Positions 51,597 to 64,000 of a stretch of DNA of 64,000 nt are shown one piece after another. Numbering within the stretch: the stretch's first letter is position 1; each line of letters opens with the position of its first letter. The translations under genes were made by a program, and so were the position numbers. The DNA is from Ustulina deusta (Eukaryota > Ascomycota > Sordariomycetes > Xylariales > Xylariaceae), in contig JAJNNX010000021.1 of NCBI GenBank assembly GCA_023159155.1, forward strand, positions 62,001 to 126,000, read 5' to 3'. The notes beneath the pieces are model-generated. The model was not told where the DNA came from. It saw only the letters and a program-made list of their open reading frames with translations, and did not search any database.

Positions 51597-52735
51597 TTAT
51601 CCTGGACCTGACATGTTGCTAGTGCTGACAAATACCACGAGAACTGCCGCATACCTGTCGGTAGAGCATCTGGTCAGCTTTGAACTCTCGGTCGGAAATT
51701 GTAAACAACACAGAAAGCAAAGGCTACTCACGTTGCCGTGCCGAAAAAAACCTCGGCCCGCCGAGCATTCGTGATAAGCGCAACGCTCGCCGCGAAGCCC
51801 GCCGTGAACACCGCGATGAGGGCTAATCTAGCCGGCGGACTCTGCACAAAGTACAGGGTGAAAATGGGCCCAATGAGGAACACGATTGCTACCATGATCG
51901 TGATTATATTGACCCAATGCACGATTTGGTGCTCGTCGAAGCGTCCGATCCTTGGCAATCCTTCGGCTGAATACTCGGCCTTGGTCATTTTACTGTTAAC
52001 ATCATTCTCTAAAGTCTTTGTTTCTGGGGGTTAGGGAAGTAGGATTGAGTATGACTGGTGATGTGCTCACTTCAGTTGCCCTCGCTTTCCTCAGATAATT
52101 GGACAGGGGATCTGTCGTTGGGCTCTTGAGTGCTATCAGATCATTCGCGTCTAGATACTCTCTTGCATGTCCTTCGAGAACTGTAAAGCCGTCTTGATAA
52201 AACATCTGTTTTACAGCTCTTAGAACGCGCTGGCTGGGCGTTTGTAGCTGCGCGACTTTGCTCTGGAGCAAGAGGGCCTCGTCTGGATGACCGTTAAATT
52301 GAGCCTTTCGTATCCTTGAAGGGAAAAAGCAGCCTTACGGTATTCTTTTATTTTAGTTCTGAGCTTTAATATGAGTTCCATTCTCTTCCTAGCTCTTATG
52401 CAAGCTTTTGATTCCGTAATTGCGGATTCTGGATCCGATAACTCGGACGGTACACATTGCGCAACCAGAACTTCCCAGTGCCTTGTCGCATTTATAGACT
52501 CTATGTCAGGTTGTCGAACGTCTTCTTGATCTAGTTGTCTGAGTTGTGCCTCTATGTTTAGCATCTCGCTCTGAAGATAGAGTATGTTGAGGGCCCCTAG
52601 TTCGTCGAACTTTCGGAAGACGAAGGGCTCGTTGTCTGTGTCTGAAGCGATCCAAGATGCCCATTGCGCGTACCCTGCAGGCTTTGGGGTTGGAAAATTA
52701 CGATGATTTTGTCCCAGTTCAATTTGCGTCGTCAT
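51597..52735 (-). CDS. DUF6594 membrane protein
   Basis: Four exons: 52339-52735, 52071-52282, 51732-52015 and 51597-51654, giving 316 residues with closing phases. Introns are 56, 55 and 77 bp. The N-terminal half has the family features GYAQWASWIASDTDNEPFVF, RKFDELGALNILYLQSEM and, after the first splice, KEYHEALLLQSKV. The middle is helical (PSQRVLRAVKQMFYQ). The C-terminus has three hydrophobic segments (about 239-260, 267-285 and 299-307), with the conserved TNARRAEVF between the second and third. This matches PF20237 (DUF6594), a large fungal family of unknown function, often expanded and sometimes next to heterokaryon-incompatibility-type genes. The membrane location is predicted from sequence. 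A separate frame upstream (52719-52904 -) is out of phase and not included. Confidence 0.87.
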
Positions 52736-53320
52736 CTTGATAGTCCGGTTCGGGTTGTTGGCCGGTGAATCGTGTCTGGACCGCGTAGTTCAATGTTGGT
52801 GCTTTAGCTAGAGAGGACTCCAACATGGGACCGTGCATGCTGACAGGGTTGACTAAAGGACCCCAAAAGGAGGCAGTGTTGCCAGTTATGCCCAACATAG
52901 CCACAGCTGTTGGAGTACCCCAATACCCTTAAATTTTCAGCAATGGAATGACCCTAATGCAAACCGACTTCCGAGTGGAAACAAACACCCCATATTTATG
53001 ACATACGCTATACACTTAACACCAAAAGTCAAGTCATTATTACGAATAGGGACACCTGCAGTCTCACGACTGCGCCCCGAGATAAGAACGATTCCTCCTC
53101 CCTTCGCATCGAAGCCTTTATCAGGTACTTTGACTTTCTATTCTCATCTTTTCAGACAATAGAATTTCTATTCGAACGAATACACAGGGTTCGCCCCTGT
53201 GTATTAGCTAGCTAAGTAGCGCAACGACTTCAAATTCAAATATACTTCGCAATTGAAATCAACGCCATCGCGTCAACGACGGAACATCAGCGCTGCATTT
53301 GAACGCCGTTCCGTGTAGAA
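52736..53320. other. Divergent intergenic region
   Basis: It lies between the DUF6594 gene (-) and the truncated gene (+) and probably contains both promoters. I see no repeat and no clear TATA box on either side; a minus-strand frame at 52719-52904 has no resemblance to a known protein. Confidence 0.45.
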
Positions 53321-53493
53321 ATGTCGTCTGTCGAAGCCTTGCGAGTACAATGTCCGTTATCAGGCTGCAGCGAGGAGTTGGTCTCGTTAGCCGACCAGCA
53401 TATACACCATTATCTCCTATCTAGGCATCGGGAGGACACCAGGCGTCGTGATATTGATAGCTTGACGCGCGACTTCAAGAAAGGAGCTACCAT
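53321..53493 (+). CDS. First exon of a gene cut off by the AT-rich block
   Basis: An ATG at 53321 opens 57 codons plus two bases, ending exactly at a strong donor (ATGTAAGTT at 53492-53500). The peptide includes QCPLSGCSEELVSLADQHIH and ends DFKKGATM. The spacing of two cysteines (C-x4-C) and several histidines recalls a C2H2-type zinc-binding start, but this is weak. Codon use is normal for the island. No acceptable second exon appears in the 160 bp left before the AT-rich block at about 53,650. The gene is therefore probably truncated by the repeat insertion; alternatively it is a chance ORF. Confidence 0.4.
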
Positions 53494-53654
53494 GTAAGTT
53501 ACCCAACTTGATCTCTTGTGAGATCCATGGCTCTCCGCTGGGCGGCCTTCATCTCACTCTCAAACTTGAGTAACGGGCCCGCGTAATCTCGCCCTAAGAT
53601 TAGACTGTAATGGGCTGCAATTAGTATATTGTAGCATGTAGTACGTGCTAGCCA

Positions 53655-56600
53655 CGTATTACATAAAAAAAAACAATCTAAATAGAACCTAGATATAACT
53701 TGCTAAAAAAAAAATTTTTTATTCTAACTTTTATAAGCAAAAGTTAAGCTATAATACAAAATAAGTAGGGCTAAATTATATAATATTAACCTAGTTATAT
53801 AATATAATAATTTTTTTTTTAAATTAAGATTATGTTTTTATAATATATAATTATTTTTTGTTTTATTTATTAAATATTTTTTATTTTATTTATTAAATCT
53901 ATTTATATTAAATATATTATTTTTAAAGTTTTTTATTTTATTATTTAAATTATAGCTAATAGTATTATTTATTATATTAAAGTAGCTATTAATTATAATT
54001 ATTATATTTTTATTAATAGTTATAAGTTTAAGTTAAATAATAAAAATTTAAGTATTAAATATTAAAACTTTATTTTATATTATATAAGTTATTTTATAAT
54101 ATATTATATAAAAAATATATTTAATAATTTTAATATGTTTAGTAATTAATTTTTATTTACTAATATTTATATTAAACTAATATGCTATATTTTAAGTAAG
54201 GTTAACAAAAATAATATATTATTATATTTTATATAAAAATATATGCTAGCTATTAAATAAAAAAATAATAAACTGTTTTTTTATATTTATTTATTATTAA
54301 ATAATATAAGTAGCAATTTTTTAAGCTATAAATAGGAATTTTTTTTATAAAAAGTTTGCTATAGTAATCTTAAGCATATAGGTTTTATGTTTAGTTATAT
54401 TAAATATTAGTATAAGATTTTGATTAGTATAACTAGGCTTAAGCTTTATAATTAGAGTTTTAATATATTTAGATTTATTTTTTTTAGTTTATTGCTTATT
54501 TTTGTAAATCTTTGCCTTTTTTTTAAAAAGTACTGCTTTAAAATATATAATATTTTTATTAAGCTTAGCTTAGTTAATAATGTTTGCAGGTATTTTTTTG
54601 TATAGGGTAGCGTTATTAGGCTAGCTTTTAAACTTATTAATAGTTCTATATTTTTTAATTTAGCAGGAATAGGACATAAATGTTTTTTTTTTTTTAATAT
54701 ATTTAAGCTAGCTAGTAAACTTAGCAACTATAGTAATATTAACTGTAGTTTTAAAAAAATAAGTAATAAAATATAAGCAGTATTAAATATAATATTTATT
54801 ATTATAATTAATACAAATTAATTTATTGCAGTTAAGCTAAAACTTGTAGTAAGTTTAGTAGTAAAGTTTATATTCTAATCTTTATATATTTTTAAAAAAA
54901 AATATAATAATAGTACGGTCTAAATAGTAGTTTTTATAATATACTAACTATTTGCTACTAAGGTTAGTACGGTTAGATCTAGCCTATATAATAGTATTAC
55001 TAATAATAAACTAGCTATAATAAGCCTATAATATTATAACTAAACTAAGATTTTATTGTTTAATAAATTTAAGCTGTTTAATATATATTAGATTAATAAT
55101 AATAATATTATATTTATTATTTTATATATTTTAAGTAATATATATAGTAATTATTTTAAAAATAATTTTAGTAGTTATAAATATAAATAGTTTTTTATTA
55201 ATTTTATTAATTTAAGTATTATAAAAAGTAATAATATTAATATTTAAGTATTACTTATTAAGCTAGTATAAATTAGCTTTAAAAATTAAAATAATAAAAT
55301 TATAGATATATTTAGTATTAGCTTAATTAATAAAGCTATTTTTATTAGCAAGTTTATTATTATTTTTTTTAATATTTAAAAAAAAAGCCGATCTCTTAGT
55401 AGCTTTATAAATAATACTTTTAATAAATATCCAAAATTAAATAATTATTAAATTATTATAGTTATAAAAGTTTTTAAATATAAAACTGTTATAAAACTTT
55501 ATAAATATAAATTATAAAATATTATTTTTAGTATAGTAATTAATTTTAAAACAATAAAAATAAATAGTACTTAATTGTTTTATATAAGTATTTATTAGAA
55601 ATTTAAGCTATAGTACAAATAAGTTAAAAAAATAGGTGGGCTAATCTGGCTTGCTATAATAACTACTTGCTAAAAAAAAAAACAAGCAAATTTGCTTGCT
55701 ATTTTTAGCAAAAATATGGACTGCTGTGTTAATTTATATAAAGGCAATAAATATATTAGTTTTGGTTATTTTTTGTTTTTTATTAATAATTAAAACTTAT
55801 ATATTAAGAATAAAACTAATAATAAATAGAACAAAAGAAATATAAACAATAATATTAGCTTTTTTATATATATATTTAATAAGTTGTTTATAAAGCTATT
55901 TATATGTTTTTTTTCTTTTTTTTTTCTAAAAGTCAGAATTAAGCTTATAGATCTTAAAATTAAAAAAAATACGCTAAACAAAAAAATTTATTTTTTGTTA
56001 TATTATATACCTATTTATAACTAATTTAATTGATTTAGGGCTTTTCTAAATAGTAGTTTTTTTATTTTTTATATTAATAATATTTTGTGTAAGTTATATA
56101 AAAAAACGTTCGAGCTTAAATAAGTTTATAAAATCTTTAGGTACGTATTGCTTATTTGCTTTATAAAATATATGCCCTATTATAATAACAATAATTATAG
56201 TTTAAATAATTTTAAACTTAATATTTAAATTATATTTTATTTAGTTTTAATAAATAATATATGCTATATTATTTAATTAATAATAATTATTATTATTAAT
56301 AATAACTTAAATATATTAAAAAGCAAATTAACTATATATAAATAGAATATTTATAAGTTATATTATAAATATTATTTATTTAGTATAAAAGTTAATAGTA
56401 GCTCGTTTAATAATAATATTAAAATATATAACTTTTATATTAGTATTGTTATAATTAGCCTATATATTAGTATATATAGTAGTATTATTCCAACCAAAAA
56501 CTTAAGTAGCGCTTATATCCTAAGTAATAGTTTAAGCAGTATTATTATTGCTTATAAAACTATTGTTTTAATTATTATTATTAATTAATTATATTAATGT

Positions 56601-59600
56601 TTTTATATTTTAAGTAGTAGTTTAAGTAGTATTATTATTAATATTATTATTACTTATAAAACTATTGCTTTAGCTGCTATTATTAAAAAGCTATATTAAT
56701 ATTTTTATAATATTTAATGTTATATTTAATACTAAGTCCTAAGCAAAAAGCTTTTTAAAAAAAACTATAATAAAAGTTTTGCTACTTTTAGAACATTTAT
56801 ATATAAGTTTAATACTAAAAAAGTATTTTTTAACGTTATATATAATAATTTTACGTTATTTATTATTAAATTTAATATAAGTAGTAAAAAAATAATTAGA
56901 TTGCTTTTTAGTAATACTACAGGGTTAATAATAAATAATTATCTTATATTAAATAATAGTTTAAAGCAATAATAAGTTTAATTATTAAACTTTGTTTTTA
57001 TTAATCTTTTTTTAATTTTTTTAAAATATAAAAGTTATAAAATTTATAAAAAAAAAGGCAACTATAGCTGCTTTATAGGGTAAAGCTATAAAATAGCAAT
57101 ATTTGCTTGCTAGCAAACCTAAAATATAATTTATAAAATAAGCTATAATAAAAAAGACTTTAAGGTTGTAGTAATAAATATATTTCTGATTAAAATCTAT
57201 AGCTTAAAAATAAAAAAATAAAAAATAGTTATTACTATTTTTATTAATAGTTATATTAGTAATAGCTTTTATTTCTGCTTTTATAATATTTTTATAAATT
57301 ATAATATTAAAAATAACTAAAATATTAAAATATAATATAGCTTTTGCAACTTAAGCGAAATATTTTTTACTATTAAGTTGTTTAGAAATATTAAAATTAA
57401 AGACTTTAAATAAAACAAGTTTTTTTAAACCCTAGGCAACTTTTTAAAAAAGATATAAAGAAATAAAAATAATAAAAATAACTAATATAATATTGTCCTA
57501 TTTTTTACTTAATTAATAATAAATAACTATATATTAAAGTATATATTTAACTATTTTAATAAAAATAATAAATAATTTAAAATATTACTATTATATAACT
57601 ATATTTTTAATATATTACTTATATTTGTTTTATAATTTTTGGTATTAAAAAAGAAACTATAGTATTAAGTTCTTAAACTATTTATTATAAGTTTTTTTAA
57701 AGCTTTTTAAAATAATTGCTAAAATAGACTTAAAGTATTGCTTTATATAACTAAACATATAAAATTGTCTGCTTTTACTAATATTGCAAACTATAATATA
57801 AACTTTTAAAATCTTTTTAATAATTATATTAATAGTTTTAGCTTTACTAACTTTAGTCTTAAATAAATTATAAAACTTATAAAGCATATTTATAAATTTA
57901 ATTTTGCAAAAATTATTAAGCCAAAAAACATTAGCTAAACAGTAAAAATATAAAAAAAAAAAAGCTAAGCGGTAGGATAGCTATAATTTATTATATTATA
58001 AAAAAGTATTACTAAAGCAAATATAAGCTATTATAAAATAAGCTTTAAAAGGCTATTTTAATAATAATATTTATAAGCAATAATATAAAATAAAAAAATT
58101 AATCTTTTTTATAGAATTATAAATACTTAAGAATACTTTTAATATTTAAAAGCAGTATTTTTATAAAAAATAAATCTATTAAATATACTAAATTTGCTAT
58201 TTTTAGTATTTTATATAAGCAGTTTATATAAAAATATATTCTGCTTTTTATAGTTTTTTGCAAAAATACTAATTATTTTTTTGCTTTTTTTATTATAGCA
58301 TAAAATACTAATCTTAAATTTATAGAATAAATCTAAGTTTATTATAAGTTTGCTAAAAAAAATTAAGTTATTAAGTAAAATTATTAAAAAATATATTAAT
58401 AAGCTAAACTATATAGTCCAAACGTAATATATAATAAATATTATTTATAGTAGCTAAAATATTTACTATAAACTTAATAAATAATATATTATATTTTAAA
58501 ACGTTTAGTAAGTTTTTATAGCTTTGCTTTACTAGCTAATTATATACTAAACCTTTGTTTACTTTAGTAATAATAAACTTTTAAATAAAAGCTATATAAA
58601 AAAAATAAGTATTTATAAATATTTTATATACTTTTATAAATTTTATTTAATATTTATAATAAATATAAATATTTTATGTTTTAAATTAAGTATTATTAAC
58701 TTTAATTATATTATAATAAACTAGTATATAACTTAATTTAAGAAATAATATATAGTTAAAATAATAAAAAAGTATAAATTAAAGGTTTGTTTACCTAAGT
58801 TTTTTTTGGCCTATTTTATTTTTTAAAATATTATAAGTTATAAAATATATTATAGTAGCTAAAATATATTTGTTTTTATATTTATTATGCTTATTAATAT
58901 AAAATATTTATTAAAATTGCTTTATAAAATTTATATTATTATTTAGTATAAATATAATATCTAAAGTAGGATTAATAGCTTTAATAAATAGTGTATTATT
59001 ATATAAAACAGATTATTATAAAAGCTCTAGATTGTTTAGGGCACTTATAAACAAAATAAAAAAATAAGAACATTTAAAACAAAAATAATTATCTTTTATA
59101 TAACAGATAGTATAAATAGTACTTTTTATAAATCTATATTAAGATTTGTAATAGCTAAAGTAACTATAATAAAAATAAAAACTATTATTATAGCAATTAA
59201 AGCAAATTATATAATTATATTCTATACTACTACATTTATTATATAAAAAATTCTAATATATTGGATTAATATAGACCTATTTAAAAATATTATTGCTAAA
59301 AGCTAATTAAACAAATATACTATTATATATAAATTAAATATAATATGCCTTATTAATATTAATATAAATAAAAATATATTTAATTGGTTTGCGTTTATTA
59401 TATTAGGTTTCCTAATACTAAAGCAATTTAAAAATAGTTTTTTAGTTGTTCGAAATAGAGATTTTAGCTATAATAGTATTAAAAGTAATAGTATTAATTT
59501 TGCTAAGGTTAGAGAAAAGCTAGCAAGTTCTATCTTTTTATAAAAAAAGAAATATAAGCTATTTAGTAAAATAATTAATATATTTATATCTGCCTTAAGT

Positions 59601-61514
59601 ACGATCTAATATATATAAAACTTATTGTTAGGTTTAATATTAAAATAAATAGCTAAAATAGCTTAATATATCGCTTTATTACTAAAAAAGTAATAGCTAG
59701 GTCTAATAAAATAAATTATATATATACTATTAGTAAAAAATATAATAACTTATAGCTATTAATAAATAAATATATTTAATAAAATAAGCTAAATAGTTAG
59801 GTTATATATAATATAATTATATGCTAAAAAAATAGTACTAAAACTATTTATTTTAATAGTATTTAAAGTAAATTTAAAAAGAAGTATTATAAATATATAA
59901 TTTATAATATTATAAAAGCTACGGATATATAGTAAGTAAAAAATATAAAGATTTAAAAAGCTATATATAAAAAATATAGCTATAATTATAGAGTTAGATA
60001 AGCGTAAAAATAATAAAAAGGTAAAAAAATAGTTAGTATAAATAAGTATAAAATACCTAAGCATTTAAATACCTATATATTTTTATTTTACTAATATATA
60101 TATAAGGTGGCAGAAAACATTATAGCAAATATATTAAATATAGCAAACTTAAAGAAAATACCTAGGTAGGTATCTAAAAAAGCAATTAAAGTACTAAAAT
60201 ATTTATATAGTTATAAAATATATTTAATTAAAACTTTTTATAAATAAGCCTTTTTATTTATATAAACAAATATTATATATATTAGTATTTTTTTGCTTTA
60301 GCTTTTTAACTAGCTTTAAGTTTTTTAATATTTTATTTAAAACAATTAAATAAATAAAACTAATAAAATATTAATATTATAAAAGTATAACTTAACTATA
60401 AATACTACTGTTTTTATTTTATTATAATATAACTTTAATAATTTAAAAACATTAGACTAAAATATACTAGCTAGTTTTTATATATATATATTATATCTTA
60501 TTTATTTAATTTTATAATATAACTAAATAGCTATAGTAGAAAAATTAGTTAGATATATATATACGTAAGCTAAAATCTCTTTAATTATCTATTTTTTAAT
60601 GCTGCTACTTTTAATACTGCCAAGCTATAGCTATAGCCTACTAAATATGTCCTTTTTTGCTAGCTTAAAATATTTAATAAAAATATCTTGCTACTAGCGC
60701 AACTAACTAGGTAGTTTAATATAGTACTTAAGATTACTAAAGTATTTCTTTATAAAAAACAAACCAACCTTACAAAAGCTAAGCTTAGTTTAGTTATTTA
60801 AATAATATTTTAACTTGCTTAGTTTTATAAACTTAATATATATAAAATTATTTTTAAAAATAAAAAAAAACTTAATATACTACTAATTATAATAGATTTT
60901 TATTCTTATTTGCGCTAGTACTATAGCATTAAAAACTTTCTATTAGAACGTTTACTAAGTCTATATATAATTACTACTTAAAAAAAAGTCTATAAATAAA
61001 AAAGTTTTAAATTTTTGACTATATAATAACTTATAAAGCGTTTTAGTTATAATAATTAATATAAATATGTTTAAAACATATATTATATAACTAATATAAT
61101 CTTTTTAAACGCTTATATTTAGTTAGGCCCCAAATATAAATATTAGCAAAATTTAAAAAATTTAAATTGTTTTTTTAATTTAACTATTAGTTTATTAGTA
61201 ATATAGTACAAATAACTATATAGTAATACTGCTTATTTTATATAATACTATTTATAATCTACCAAAAAATTTAAAATCTATATTAAATATAAATAAATTA
61301 AATAGCCCCTAGTTTAAATAAACTTATTAAATATATAATCAAGCTTAATCTTTTATATTATATATTAATTTACTAATAATATATTTTATAAATTTTGTAG
61401 TCTTATATATAATTATAAGTATTATATTATTTCTATTTAAAAATATAAAGAGACCAAAAATAAAATTAAAACATAAAATACAAATTAAAATTATAGGTAT
61501 ATAAATAGGTTATA
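53655..61514. repeat. Right AT-rich RIP-like block, unassigned repeat
   Basis: The composition changes within about 50 bp near 53,640-53,700. The sequence differs from the LTR element of the left block but is equally mutated. The motif TTAAGCTATA(A/G)TACAAA occurs at 53743-53760 and 55603-55619. A perfect 16-bp palindrome (CAAGCAAATTTGCTTG, 55683-55698) sits within a wider inverted repeat. No credible coding frame: the ORFs here (for example 59789-60064 -) are low-complexity chance frames. Confidence 0.85.
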
Positions 61515-61757
61515 TGTCACGATTAATCAAGTAAAGCTTTTATAGCTAGTTTATTAATACTATGGATAAAGACTCTAAGCTAAAAAAAAAAAAAGGACGA
61601 AAAAAAGTCAGAGTTTATAAAGTAAGTAGATATAAACTTTATATATATAGCTATAAAGTTAGGTTAATCTATATATAGATTTTTTATTTTATTGCTATAT
61701 AGGTCTAGAGTTTTTGTAAGTTTTGCTAAAACTATATAGATTATATTAATTATTATA
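61515..61757 (-). repeat. Inverted LTR of the 240-bp family
   Basis: It begins TGTCACGATTAATCAAG and matches the solo LTR at 19807 throughout, ending near 61757. Its first bases are unmutated and confirm the TGTCAC end of the family. The internal sequence of a reverse-orientation copy follows directly. Confidence 0.82.
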
Positions 61758-64000
61758 CTATTTTCTTTTAAAACTAAAAGTTTAAATATAGTTTTAATTT
61801 AAAGTTATTAATAATATTAGGTTTATATAATCTTTTTATATTATATTACTTTATTATTATTTTTATAATTGTTTGTAAACTTATTAATTATTACTATATA
61901 TATTTATTTTTATAATTTTATAAAAAATCTAAAAGCTTTTTTGTAAGTTTTATAAAATTAGTTAAGTTTAATTAGCATATTTTTAAAATTTTAAACTATA
62001 TATTAAATATTATTAAAATTATAGTTTTTTTAAGCGATTTAATATTATAATTTTTTATTTTTTTTATATATTTTTAATTGTTTGATTTGTTTAATTTTAA
62101 ATTTTGCTTTACTATTAATATTTTTAACTAAAAGCAATAATTAGATTTATTAAAATAAAAGGTTATTGTTTGTTTTTTATAATTAGTTAGTATAGAATAG
62201 GTTTTTTATTTTATAAAAGTTAGGCAAGTTAAAAATATAGTTAAATTTTTGTTTTTTTAAAATTTTAAAAAGTCCGATTAATTAGAAGTCTAATTTAATA
62301 GTTAATACTTATATTATAAAACTTTTTTTTTTAAAAAAACTTTATTTTTTATTTTAAAATTTATTAAGTATTTTTTTTTGTTAGTTTATAGCTTATATTA
62401 TTTTTATATAAGGGTTGCTATATTATATGTTATTTTTTAAATGTTTTAGGTTTAGCGGACTAGTTTAAGCGTTTATTGCTTAGTATTAAAATTTATAATA
62501 GTTTTGCTAATATTTATTATTCAGAAGTTTTATGTTTTAATTTTTATTATTATTTTTAATAATAATATATTAATTAATAAATATTATAAAAAATTATATA
62601 TAAAGTTTAAAATAAAAAAATAAATATTTTAATTGTTTTAATATTTATTAATATAAAAATAAAATTATTAGTCTAGTTTTTAATTAATTAATTTTATTAT
62701 TTTTTAAGTTTAAAAATAATAAATATTACTAAAGTAGTGCTTAGTATTTATAAAACTATTAATTATTACTATAAACTTAAAAATAAATAGTTTTATATTA
62801 TTTAATATTTATATATTTAGTATACTAAAAAATCTATATAAACTTTTATAATATTATATAGCTAGCAACTTTGCAATATTTATTTTTTTACTAAATAAAA
62901 TTATAATTAAATAGCTAAACTTATTTATAAATATTTATACGTAATTATAACTTTATTAGTTAGATAATATATTTTTGCTATTTATTACTATATATTATTA
63001 TATTATAGCTAATATAAACAATAAATAAAAAAAGCTAAAAGTTTTATTTTATAATATTTTGTTTTTTTTATAGTTATAATAATTATATATATATTATTTA
63101 TAATTATATTTTAAATAAAACTAATAATATTTTTGTTTTAATATTTTGATTATTTTATATTAATTTTAGTACATAATAATTAAAAATATATAAGCTTTTT
63201 AAATTAAAGCTATACAAAAAAAAATAGTTTTATTTAAAATAACTTTAAATATATATAGCTTTTTATTTTTATTTTTTAGCTTTTATAGCTAGTTTTTTTA
63301 TTTGATTAGGTTTATTAGGTTAGTTTTTAAAAAAATATTAAATAAAAAGTTTATAATTAATATAAGATTTAGTATTTTATTAAGCAGAACTAATATTATT
63401 ATTTATTTTTTAGTTTTTTTAGTTTTAATTATAAAAAGCTTAGCTATTTTTTTTAATAAAATATTAGCTATTATATTTTTTTATTCTAGTTAATATTAAA
63501 AAATAATATTAAAGTTTAATAAAAAGTTAGTTTAGTATACTTATTATATTAATAAAATCTATTTATTTAAAAAATATAATAAAGCTTAATAATTAGTTAT
63601 TATAAAAAACTTAATTTTAAAAAGCTTTAAGTAATAATATTTTAAAGTTTATATAACTATTAAAAGTTTATAGTTTTAAATTAAGTAAACTTATTTAATT
63701 AATATTATTATTTTTAAAAAATTCTTTATAAGTTTTTAAGTTATATTTTTTTATTGCTACTAAATAACTTTTTTTATTATATTATATAAAATATTTATTT
63801 TTATTTATATTAGTTAGCTAGGCTTAAAAAAAACTAAAACAAATATTTTATAAACTAGTAGTTTTATATATTTAAAAGTTTGTTTTTGTTCTAGTTCTAT
63901 TATAAATAGTTTTTTTTTTTTTAATAATTAATTTAAAAAAGCAGCAATTTTACTAGCGTAGTAAATAAATATATAAATATAATTATAAAGTTTAAAAAAC
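61758..64000 (-). mobile_element. Reverse copy G of the LTR element, runs off the window
   Basis: The reverse complement of the 3' part of the internal region (compare 28326 downwards). From about 62,400 it is a direct repeat of positions 1-1,500. It contains somewhat less mutated patches (for example GGTTTAGCGGACTAG near 62450). No protein is readable. Confidence 0.8.

Overview
The window looks like a filamentous ascomycete (Pezizomycotina) chromosome segment. The evidence is spliceosomal introns of about 45-160 bp with GTRNGT donors, fungus-specific families (HsbA, DUF6594, an omega-like GST) and two extremely AT-rich blocks packed with decayed retrotransposons, the signature of repeat-induced point mutation (RIP). 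I cannot name the species.

Layout. Positions 1 to about 28,430 are an AT-rich block. I could reconstruct a hierarchy of nested insertions in it. A ~240-bp LTR family (TGTGACGG... to ...GACA) occurs in at least eight copies, and its element is present in both orientations. One full-length copy (4210-8974, target duplication TAAAT) sits inside the LTR of an opposite copy, which makes a giant inverted repeat. A second, less mutated LTR retrotransposon (11663-19054, LTRs of 287 bp each, target duplication GTAAT) interrupts another copy. A solo LTR (19807-20041, target duplication TTAAT) has almost escaped mutation. A ~595-bp element with 42-bp terminal inverted repeats (28427-29021) marks the border.

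Positions 29,022 to about 53,650 are a GC-balanced gene island. From left to right: an eight-exon gene for an alpha/beta-hydrolase fused to a CorA-like two-helix membrane domain (+); an omega-class glutathione transferase (+); a GPI-anchored HsbA-type cell-wall protein (+); a four-exon secreted cysteine-rich repeat protein (-), whose exons are too short for ORF calling; a single-exon Arg/Ser/Asp-rich low-complexity protein (+); the twelve-exon amidophosphoribosyltransferase gene (ADE4 type, -), the one clear housekeeping gene; about 4 kb with no convincing gene but possible relics; a four-exon DUF6594 membrane protein (-); and the first exon of a gene (+) that runs into the second AT-rich block.

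Positions ~53,655-64,000 are the second AT-rich block: an unassigned mutated repeat to about 61,514, then an LTR and internal sequence of the left-hand family. As a result 62,400-64,000 repeats the start of the window.

Functionally the island mixes a conserved purine-synthesis gene with surface, secreted and membrane proteins, and the transposon blocks press on it from both sides. This two-speed arrangement is where fungal accessory and effector-like genes are often found. I rebuilt the exon structures by hand; the phases close exactly in all four multi-exon genes.
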